In this document: one piece after another, positions 1 to 4,929 of the stretch
Numbering within the stretch: the stretch's first letter is position 1
How the letters are laid out: each line of letters opens with the position of its first letter
Source: Candidatus Bathyarchaeota archaeon
Lineage (GTDB): Archaea; Thermoproteota; Bathyarchaeia; TCS64
DNA: 7,452 nucleotides
NCBI GenBank assembly: GCA_020697635.1
Contig: JAEHCT010000058.1
Location: forward strand, 1 to 7,452
Direction: 5' to 3'
Notes under the pieces: model-generated
What the model saw: the letters and a program-made list of their open reading frames with translations, nothing else
Told to the model about the DNA's origin: nothing
Databases searched by the model: none
Translations under genes and position numbers: made by a program

Positions 1-554
1 AGCAGCTCGCACAGGTACCCGGAGAAACCCTTCACTCTTATCTCGGCGCCGTAGACCCCAATAGTCTCGGTGAACCGTTTAAGGACCCTGATCTCGTCCC
101 TGAGCCCGTCGGTGAGCACTTCGGCGAGGTACTCCGAGTGGAGAGGAGTCCTGTCCGTGGACGACCTTATCTTTTCTCCCTTCTCCAGCCTGAAGCACGG
201 CACCAGGTCGACGTTGAACCCCTCTATCGACGCCCGCAGATAGGGGTGCTCGGCGTATGCCTCCACGTAGTCGCCGTCTAGGTGCCTCTTCAGGGCGTCC
301 AGGACTCTGTGGAGGTCTCCGCGTGAGTATCTGCTGCTCAGCACGATGAACAGATCGAGGTCCTCGCCGCCTCTGACCCACGTGCCGTGGGCGACGCTGC
401 CGTGGAGCTCGGCGTCAGCCTCGAACCCCTCTGCCTCCAGAAGCCCGTTGATGTCTCTTCGCAGCCTATCCGCGGCTGCATACACCTTCAGCTTCCCCTC
501 CTCTGTAGGCTTCACCAGCCCCAGCACCTTGGGCTTGAGATCCGTCCACTCCAT
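1..554 (-). CDS. cca: CCA-adding enzyme (tRNA nucleotidyltransferase, archaeal class I), 3' end cut by window
   Basis: Adds or repairs the 3'-terminal CCA of tRNAs from CTP and ATP without a nucleic-acid template; cytoplasmic. The 184 residues visible carry the family's nucleotidyltransferase head: the GS motif in HGSVAHGTW (residues 51-59), then the metal-binding pair D65 and D67 in GGEDLDLF, and a third acidic residue D116 in VDLVPC. The archaeal signatures RTPLHSEYL (135-143) and GFSGYLCEL (176-184) follow. Archaeal CCA enzymes are about 440 residues, so roughly 40% is present; the tail, body and the rest of the neck lie beyond position 1. The ATG start at 554 is chosen because GGTGA sits five bases upstream on the minus strand; an in-frame GTG at 563 is possible but would overlap that site. 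It lies 50 bases downstream of thpR, a pairing I recall as common in archaea, so the two are probably one transcript. Family assignment is firm. Confidence 0.95.
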   Translation of the reverse strand, partial: MEWTDLKPKVLGLVKPTEEGKLKVYAAADRLRRDINGLLEAEGFEADAELHGSVAHGTWVRGGEDLDLFIVLSSRYSRGDLHRVLDALKRHLDGDYVEAYAEHPYLRASIEGFNVDLVPCFRLEKGEKIRSSTDRTPLHSEYLAEVLTDGLRDEIRVLKRFTETIGVYGAEIRVKGFSGYLCEL

Positions 555-604
555 GACATTCACCGCCTTTATGGGATGCAAGGTAGCTCGCACGACTGAA
601 ATAT

Positions 605-1168
605 CTACCTGTCCACGGCTGACTCCGCCAGCGTCGTGTAGATGGGCCCCCTCGGGGTGAGCACACTCTTCTTCAACACTATCCTGTCCACCTGCAGATC
701 ACCGAACACGTAGTCACTAAGGGCGGAGATCTCCTCGACCAGCCTGTCCCGGTTCCTTCCGCTCCTGACCCTGCCGACGGTTATGTGTGGGCTGAACTTC
801 CTCCTCTCTCTCTCGAAGCCCAGTCCGCTGATTTTAGTGTCGACGTCCTTCCAGACCTCCATCAGCTGGGGCACGCCGTCAGTGATGCCAGCCCACACGA
901 CTCTGGGCCTCCTCAGGTTAGGGAAGACTCCCACCCCTTCAAGCCTGGCGTCGAATGGCTGGAAGCTGGTCTCCTTCACGACCTGTGAGACCTGTTCCAC
1001 GAGGCTCGGCTCTATCTCGCCGAGGAACTTGAGGGTGAGATGGATGTTCTCGGGCTCGACGAGCTTCACGTCGGCCCTAGTGGCCTTGAGCATCCTTCTC
1101 ACCTCATTGAACTTCGCTGCAACCTCGTCGCCGCCGCACTCGACGGCCACGAAGCACCTTATACTCAT
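605..1168 (-). CDS. thpR: RNA 2',3'-cyclic phosphodiesterase (2H/LigT family)
   Basis: A 187-residue member of the 2H phosphoesterase family, which opens 2',3'-cyclic phosphates on RNA; older annotations call it 2'-5' RNA ligase. Both catalytic tetrapeptides are present: HLTL at residues 43-46 and HITV at 128-131. The N-terminus (RCFVAVE) and the motif KFLGE after the first HxT are typical, and the length matches the usual 180-190. The ATG at 1168 is preferred; an in-frame GTG nine bases further upstream (1177) would add three residues. No strong ribosome binding site is seen, only a weak GTGA, and a TTTTAT element lies about 24 bases before the GTG, so transcription may start very near the gene and translation may be near-leaderless. 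It is the first gene of a minus-strand pair with cca, consistent with a role in tRNA or RNA end processing. The physiological substrate is not shown by sequence. Confidence 0.93.
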   Translation of the reverse strand: MSIRCFVAVECGGDEVAAKFNEVRRMLKATRADVKLVEPENIHLTLKFLGEIEPSLVEQVSQVVKETSFQPFDARLEGVGVFPNLRRPRVVWAGITDGVPQLMEVWKDVDTKISGLGFERERRKFSPHITVGRVRSGRNRDRLVEEISALSDYVFGDLQVDRIVLKKSVLTPRGPIYTTLAESAVDR

Positions 1169-1194
1169 GGCGTTCACATTGACTTGGCGTCGCC

Positions 1195-1230
1195 TGAATA
1201 AAACGTTGGGGAAGAACCATTATACCTCCG
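1195..1230. promoter_or_regulatory. Divergent promoter region between thpR and the EamA transporter gene
   Basis: The 86-base gap between the two divergent starts holds two AT-rich elements in an otherwise GC-rich stretch. CATTATA (1218-1224) reads toward the plus-strand gene and would place a transcript start near 1247, just before the TTG at 1255. On the minus strand TTTTATT (1203-1197) would place a start near 1175, just before thpR. Both spacings fit archaeal TATA boxes, which lie about 26 bases before the start, and imply very short leaders. This is inferred from pattern and spacing only. Confidence 0.45.
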
Positions 1231-1254
1231 CGGCGAATACTGAGCAGATAACCG

Positions 1255-2127
1255 TTGGACCCGCTGCCCTTCACGCTGGTGATGGCTTCAGCTGTCTCGC
1301 ACGCCCTGTGGAACTACGTCGCCAAGGAGGCTGGCGACAAGGACAGCTTCATGCTTCTCATCAACGTCTTCAGCTTGGGCATTTTCCTTCCCGTCTTCTT
1401 CGTGATTCTGCCTGAGATATATTTCCCGGTAGAGGTGCTCCCGTTTCTGTTCGTCAGCGGCGTCGCCGAGACGATATACTTCCTCGCGTTGGGGAAGGCA
1501 TACGAGGAGGGCGATCTTAGCGTCGTCTACCCTGTCGCAAGGTCCTCGCCGATGTTCGTGGCGATAGCGGCGTCTCTGCTCATTGGGGAGAGGATCACGG
1601 TGTGGGGGACGCTGGGTATAGCCCTCATCCTCTTCGGGGTCTATGTGCTCCATCTCAAGGGCTGGAGCGGCGAAGAGTTGACGAGGCCTTTGAAGGCTTT
1701 GGGCGACCCCGCGTCTAGGTACGCGTTCGTAGCCGCGCTGGGGACCACCGTGTACTCCCTCTCCGACAAGATGGGGGTGACCGCGGTCGACCCCCTTCTT
1801 TACTCATTCTGGCTGGGGTTTGTGATAACCGGGATGCTGTCTCTGGTGACAGTCAAACGAAGAGGCGTGAGTCTCTTAAGGGAGGAGCTGAGGGGCTCCC
1901 TGTTCAGGGTGTCCGTCGCAGGCGTCCTCGTGAAGGGCGGCTACATGTTGGTGCTCGTGGCGATGAGCCTGGCGCAGGTCAGCTACATCCTAGCGCTGAG
2001 GCAGGTTAGCGTCGTGCTGGGAGCCGCGCTGGGCGTGGTGTTGCTTAAGGAGAGGTACGGCAGGGTACGGGTTGTGGGCTCCATGATAATCTTCATGGGA
2101 GTCTATCTTCTGGGGGCGGTTGCCTAA
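1255..2127 (+). CDS. EamA/DMT-superfamily membrane transporter, ten predicted helices
   Basis: A 290-residue integral membrane protein with two tandem EamA-type halves, the usual DMT architecture and length. Hydrophobic segments fall roughly at residues 5-22, 32-53, 60-80, 90-110, 114-133, 155-170, 181-200, 216-234, 236-262 and 270-289. The end of the first half (VYPVARSSPMFVAIAASLLIGER, 91-113) and of the second half (LRQVSVVLGAALGVVLLKER, 248-267) show the characteristic repeat, with a small-residue-rich helix followed by a GER or KER turn. The family exports or imports small metabolites such as amino acids, nucleosides or sugars; the substrate cannot be read here. The TTG start at 1255 is chosen because it gives a complete first helix and lies just after a TATA-like element; the next in-frame ATG (1282) would cut that helix. 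It probably heads the transcript that continues with the radical SAM gene 30 bases on. Confidence 0.88.
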   Translation: MDPLPFTLVMASAVSHALWNYVAKEAGDKDSFMLLINVFSLGIFLPVFFVILPEIYFPVEVLPFLFVSGVAETIYFLALGKAYEEGDLSVVYPVARSSPMFVAIAASLLIGERITVWGTLGIALILFGVYVLHLKGWSGEELTRPLKALGDPASRYAFVAALGTTVYSLSDKMGVTAVDPLLYSFWLGFVITGMLSLVTVKRRGVSLLREELRGSLFRVSVAGVLVKGGYMLVLVAMSLAQVSYILALRQVSVVLGAALGVVLLKERYGRVRVVGSMIIFMGVYLLGAVA

Positions 2128-2157
2128 ACCTTGAAAAACCAGAGATACATTTCATGA

Positions 2158-2940
2158 GTGACATTCAAGGGGGTATGGTGGACGAGGCTGGGCGGGATAA
2201 CGGACATGTCAACCGTGGACTGGTACGGGAACGTCTCCATGGTCGTTTTCTTCGCAGGCTGCAACATCAGGTGCCCCTACTGCCAGAACTCAGGGCTCCT
2301 CCCTCTCGACTCCGGCGAGGAGGTCGGCTTAAACTACATCGAGGAGAGGCTAGAGATCGGTATGAACCCCGTGCCTCAGCTGGATGCCGTTGTGTTCACC
2401 GGCGGCGAGCCGCTGCTCCAGCCGGACGCAGTAATCGAGGCAGCCGAACTGGTGAAGAGCCACGGGCTGAAGCTCATGCTTGACACCAACGGCACCGTCT
2501 ATCAGGCAGCAGAGAAGGTTCTGAGAACCGGACTATTCGAAAGGGTCGCCCTAGACGTCAAGGCGCCCCTGAACCCTGAGGACTACGGCGGAGTCTCTGG
2601 CGTGCCCCAGCTAGGAGGAGCGTTCAGCGAATCGGTGAAGAAGACCCTCCGACTCTGCAAAGAACTGGGCGTTGAAGTGGAGGCTAGGACAACCGTCGCC
2701 CCTACGGTCTCCGATGAACCTAGCTTCGTCAAAAGGATCGCGGAGGACATCAAGGGCTTCGCCGAGGTCTACTATCTTCAGCAGTTCGACAATCAGGGCG
2801 AGGTCCTTTCTCCTGAGTTGAAGGAGATGGAGCCACCTACGAGGGAGCGCCTAGTAGAGTTGGCGGGGCAGGCCATCGACGCCGGCCTTGGGCAGGTATA
2901 CATAAAAACCCGTTTCGGGGGGTTGGAGAGGATCAAATAG
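2158..2940 (+). CDS. Radical SAM activating enzyme, NrdG2-like (anaerobic ribonucleotide reductase activase type)
   Basis: A 260-residue radical SAM protein. The cluster motif is CNIRCPYC with C35, C39 and C42 (CxxxCxxC) binding the [4Fe-4S] that cleaves S-adenosylmethionine, followed by GGEP at 82-85 and LDTNGT near 108. The N-terminal stretch RLGGITDMSTVDWYGNV matches the pattern of the NrdG2 family (TIGR02495 type), whose members generate a glycyl radical on anaerobic ribonucleoside-triphosphate reductase. No NrdD-like partner lies in this window, so the target is inferred, and another glycyl-radical or modified substrate is possible. The GTG start at 2158 keeps the conserved GG and the residues before it; an ATG at 2206 would remove them, and an ATG at 2154 is in another frame. 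No convincing ribosome binding site precedes the GTG. The stop abuts the start of the next gene, indicating coupling in an operon. Confidence 0.8.
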   Translation: MTFKGVWWTRLGGITDMSTVDWYGNVSMVVFFAGCNIRCPYCQNSGLLPLDSGEEVGLNYIEERLEIGMNPVPQLDAVVFTGGEPLLQPDAVIEAAELVKSHGLKLMLDTNGTVYQAAEKVLRTGLFERVALDVKAPLNPEDYGGVSGVPQLGGAFSESVKKTLRLCKELGVEVEARTTVAPTVSDEPSFVKRIAEDIKGFAEVYYLQQFDNQGEVLSPELKEMEPPTRERLVELAGQAIDAGLGQVYIKTRFGGLERIK

Positions 2941-3507
2941 ATGGTTAAACGCAGACTACTACTCATAACAGGCATGGCTGGCTCTGGGAAGACGACGCTC
3001 GCCAACATACTCAGGGATAGGGGATACACCGTCTTCACCATGGGGGACGTGATCAGGAACGAGGTGCGGATGAGGAACCTCCCCCACACCCCGGAGAACC
3101 TGGGGGCGATGGCGGAGGAGATACGCAGGTCGGGGGGAGACGCGGCCGTCGCCAAGAAGTGTGTGCCCCTCATAATCGGGGAGCCCAACAACAGGGTGGC
3201 CCTGGATGGCGTTCGGAGCCTCGACGAGGTGTACGCGTTCGAGGAGGCTTTCTCCGTCTACATCGTGGCCGTCCACGCCTCCCCAGAGACCAGGTACAGC
3301 CGCCTCAAGAACAGGGGGAGGAGCGACGACCCCACCAACAGGCAGGTATTCAGGGAGAGGGACCACCGTGAGCTGAGCTTCGGGATGGGCGACGCGATAG
3401 CCATGTCCAGCTACATAATCACTAACGAGAACGGCGTAGACAATCTTGAACGCAGCTTGGAGACGATGCTGGGGAAGCTGAAGTCACTTGACGGTGACAT
3501 GGATTAA
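2941..3507 (+). CDS. UPF0200 family P-loop kinase-like protein (dephospho-CoA kinase/AAA fold)
   Basis: A 188-residue protein of the archaeal UPF0200 family. Residues 11-18 (GMAGSGKT) form the P-loop; VALDGVRS (86-93) follows as the Walker B-like strand; VAVHASPETRYSRLKNRGRSDDP (109-131) contains the basic lid with R121, R125 and R127; ITNEN (160-164) matches the family's conserved NEG-type end. The fold resembles adenylate and dephospho-CoA kinases, so a small-molecule phosphotransferase is likely, but the substrate is unknown; archaeal dephospho-CoA kinase is, as far as I recall, a different family (DUF359). Its ATG directly follows the TAG of the radical SAM gene, with a purine-rich GGAGAGGATC seven to sixteen bases upstream. 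It overlaps the UPF0201 gene; the two families are neighbours in several archaea and, as I recall, fused in Archaeoglobus, implying a shared task. Confidence 0.9.
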   Translation: MVKRRLLLITGMAGSGKTTLANILRDRGYTVFTMGDVIRNEVRMRNLPHTPENLGAMAEEIRRSGGDAAVAKKCVPLIIGEPNNRVALDGVRSLDEVYAFEEAFSVYIVAVHASPETRYSRLKNRGRSDDPTNRQVFRERDHRELSFGMGDAIAMSSYIITNENGVDNLERSLETMLGKLKSLDGDMD

Positions 3508-3871
3508 GGCCAGGCTTCAGCCCACCGAGGACCCCGACAAGGTGTCGCAGGCCATCAGAAACATATACGGCGAAATCGAGCTGGAGACGGAACAGGGAGT
3601 AGTCTCGGCGAGGCTTGACGGATTGGAGGCGCTCATCGGGCTAAGGAGCAGGATCGCACAGGACCGTATAAGAGACACCGTCAAGACGATTTTCACGAGG
3701 TGGGCGGAAGGAGACATTCTAAGCTTCGGCCTCAACCGCCAGGCGGCCTACGCCGGACACGTCTCGCTTAACCTGAAGGGGGAGGACCCCATGGGCCCGA
3801 TACAAGTCAGAATAGAAGGCGACGTGCAGAGCGTAATATCATTCCTATGCGAAAAAGTGGCGCATAGATAG
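3488..3871 (+). CDS. UPF0201 family protein (predicted RNA-binding, formerly DUF54)
   Basis: A 127-residue protein of the archaeal UPF0201 family. Diagnostic features are PTEDPDKV (12-19), the DRIRDTVKTIFTR stretch (59-71), LNRQAAYAGHVSLN (82-95) and PMGPIQVRIEG (101-111). The Pfam family was named RNA_binding on structural and comparative grounds; no activity is established that I know of. The start is uncertain: TTG at 3488 gives 127 residues and a 20-base overlap with UPF0200, while GTG at 3494 gives 125 residues and a 14-base overlap. Both place PTED at the family's usual distance from the N-terminus, and neither has a clear ribosome binding site, so translation probably depends on coupling to the upstream gene. 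It is the last gene of the plus-strand run starting at 1255; a hairpin begins inside its final codons. Confidence 0.88.
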   Translation: MTVTWIKARLQPTEDPDKVSQAIRNIYGEIELETEQGVVSARLDGLEALIGLRSRIAQDRIRDTVKTIFTRWAEGDILSFGLNRQAAYAGHVSLNLKGEDPMGPIQVRIEGDVQSVISFLCEKVAHR

Positions 3872-3912
3872 ACGTTTTCGCCTGATATTTACTTTTTATA
3901 CGATTGTATTTT
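3845..3912 (+). terminator. Hairpin plus T-rich stretch ending the UPF0200/UPF0201 operon
   Basis: CTATGCG (3845-3851) and CGCATAG (3861-3867) are perfect inverted repeats with a nine-base loop, straddling the last codons of the UPF0201 gene. T runs follow at 3875-3878, 3893-3897 and 3909-3912. Archaeal termination depends chiefly on T-rich coding-strand tracts, so this fits a multi-site terminator; the hairpin may be incidental. The 3893-3900 run TTTTTATA can equally be read as a TATA box for the downstream operon. Confidence 0.55.
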
Positions 3913-4004
3913 CCGTCAATGCGAAAGGTAGAAAACAATATATGATCTCATTTTAAACCATAATAGATTCCTAAGATGCCTAATCTATGCGTTAAAATTG
4001 ACGG
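3913..4004. repeat. Nested inverted repeats upstream of mvhG
   Basis: Three arm pairs share one centre. The outer pair is CCGTCAAT (3913-3920) with ATTGACGG (3997-4004). The middle pair is ATTTTAA (3950-3956) with TTAAAAT (3992-3998), overlapping the outer right arm by two bases. The inner pair is ATAGATT (3963-3969) with AATCTAT (3982-3988), which alone makes a seven-pair stem with a twelve-base loop. Single pairs of this size are expected by chance in AT-rich DNA; the concentric order makes an operator or folded leader worth considering. Confidence 0.4.
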
Positions 4005-4052
4005 CTGGCCTTCAAACGCCTCGGCATCTGGGTTATGCGTTCAAGCTTAGGC

Positions 4053-4060
4053 AGGAGATG
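4053..4060 (+). promoter_or_regulatory. Strong ribosome binding site of mvhG
   Basis: AGGAGATG closely matches the archaeal consensus GGAGGTGAT and ends two bases before the mvhG ATG at 4063, with the GGAG core seven to ten bases ahead of it. It fixes the start codon and shows that mvhG is translated from a leadered mRNA, unlike the probable short-leader starts near 1168 and 1255. Confidence 0.8.
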
Positions 4061-4062
4061 AC

Positions 4063-4929
4063 ATGGCTAGGATATTATTGATAGGGCTGGCTGGGGACAG
4101 CGGCTGCCAGGTGGCTGCGCTGGGCCTCCACGAGGCACTGGTTGACATACTGGTTGCCAACGAGCCCATCTACGCCCCTACCCTCCTCGACGCCAAGGAG
4201 ATACCGGACGACATCGACGTGGCGATCGTAGAGGGCGGGATAAGGAACACCCATGAAGAGGAGATGATCAAGGAGATCCGGGAAAAGTCCAAGGTCGTCA
4301 TCGCTTTAGGCGCCTGCGCCGCCTTCGGCGGCATCCCGGGGCTGGCTAACCTGAGGCACGGTAAAGAGTTGATGAACGAGATCTACAACAACCACCGCGG
4401 CACAGACAGAGGCACCATACCGACGCACCTCGAGTCGCTCCCGGAGCAGCACCCGATCAAGCACTTCGTAAAGGTAGACTACATCATACCGGGCTGCCCA
4501 CCCGAGATCACGGACATAGCCGGCACCCTGACATCTCTGCTAGGCGGAAAGGAGCCCGAGTACAACAGCACCCAGGTATGCGACGACTGCCCAAAGGAGA
4601 GGCTCGGCGAGTACGAGACGTCCCTCAAACGTATCCACGAGGAGATACCGGACGCGGACAGGTGCCTACTGGAGCAGGGCTTCTTCTGCATGGGCCCAGC
4701 CACCATGGGCGGGTGCGGGGCGCCGTGCCCCCAGTCAGGCAACACCTGCGAGGGCTGCCGCGGCTCATGCCTCGACGTGGACGACCAGGGGATGGCGATG
4801 ATCGATGCCATGACGGGGCTGCTCACCCAGCTAAAAGACGAATTCGACCCCAACCTGTACAGCGCCATGCTCTACAGGTTCACCTACGCCGAGAGCGTGG
4901 TGGCCGAGCTAGCGAGGAGGAAGAAGTAA
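4063..4929 (+). CDS. mvhG: [NiFe] hydrogenase small subunit, Mvh type (F420-non-reducing, group 3c)
   Basis: A 288-residue electron-transfer subunit that carries FeS clusters from the NiFe site of MvhA toward the Hdr complex; cytoplasmic, with no signal peptide. The N-terminal flavodoxin-like part has LAGDSGCQ (9-16), VEGG (56-59), GACAAFGGIPGL (83-94) and PGCPP (143-147). C15, C85 and C145 are three of the four expected proximal-cluster ligands; the fourth, normally Cys at position 12, is Asp. The C-terminal part holds the cysteines for the further clusters: C173, C176, C201, C209, C218, C222, C229, C232 and C236, in the order seen in MvhG (CxxCP, then CMGPAT, then CEGCRGSC). Length matches MvhG, and these C-terminal motifs favour Mvh over FrhG. 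It starts the mvhG-mvhA-hdrA run, preceded by a strong ribosome binding site, and its TAA abuts the mvhA start. Confidence 0.93.
   Translation: MARILLIGLAGDSGCQVAALGLHEALVDILVANEPIYAPTLLDAKEIPDDIDVAIVEGGIRNTHEEEMIKEIREKSKVVIALGACAAFGGIPGLANLRHGKELMNEIYNNHRGTDRGTIPTHLESLPEQHPIKHFVKVDYIIPGCPPEITDIAGTLTSLLGGKEPEYNSTQVCDDCPKERLGEYETSLKRIHEEIPDADRCLLEQGFFCMGPATMGGCGAPCPQSGNTCEGCRGSCLDVDDQGMAMIDAMTGLLTQLKDEFDPNLYSAMLYRFTYAESVVAELARRKK
4915..4920 (+). promoter_or_regulatory. Ribosome binding site fixing the TTG start of mvhA
   Basis: AGGAGG lies inside the last codons of mvhG, nine bases before the TTG at 4930. It supports that non-ATG start, which immediately follows the mvhG TAA, over the GTG at 4942. 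Confidence 0.7.

Larger units (their letters stand above)
3872..4062 (+). promoter_or_regulatory. AT-rich promoter/leader region of the mvh-hdr operon
   Basis: This 191-base gap is the only long non-coding interval and is much more AT-rich than the genes. TATA candidates are TTTTTATA (3893-3900), AATATATG (3938-3945 region) and TTTTAAA (3951-3957). Any of them leaves a leader of roughly 80 to 140 bases, compatible with the strong ribosome binding site before mvhG. It contains inverted repeats 3913-3920/3997-4004, 3950-3956/3992-3998 and 3963-3969/3982-3988, and the direct repeat TATGCGTT at 3986-3993 and 4034-4041. No small gene is evident in it. That transcription of mvhGA-hdrA starts here is inferred from position and composition; which TATA is used is open. 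Confidence 0.6.

Noticed and set aside
79..381. Minus-strand open frame in another frame of cca
   Set aside because: The correct frame gives all class I CCA motifs; this one is Arg/Pro-rich and overlaps it on the same strand.
783..1415. Long plus-strand open frame across thpR and into the transporter gene
   Set aside because: It lies antisense to thpR, which has both HxT motifs, and overlaps the transporter start in another frame. The translation has no recognisable family pattern; it is a GC-rich shadow.
2154..2156. ATG four bases before the GTG of the radical SAM gene
   Set aside because: It is in a different frame; that frame lacks CxxxCxxC and ends within the gene.
4043..4048. AAGCTT palindrome before the mvhG ribosome binding site
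   Set aside because: A six-base palindrome is expected by chance; only the CTTAGG overlapping it was kept, as a possible pairing arm.
4063..4140. Missing first Cys of MvhG as a sign of a frameshift or pseudogene
   Set aside because: The frame is open through 288 residues, flanking residues (LAG-SGCQ) align, and all other cysteines are intact, so it is a substitution.
4479..4868. Minus-strand open frame opposite mvhG, with similar ones opposite mvhA, hdrA and UPF0200
   Set aside because: All are antisense to genes with full family motifs; long antisense frames are expected in GC-rich coding DNA.
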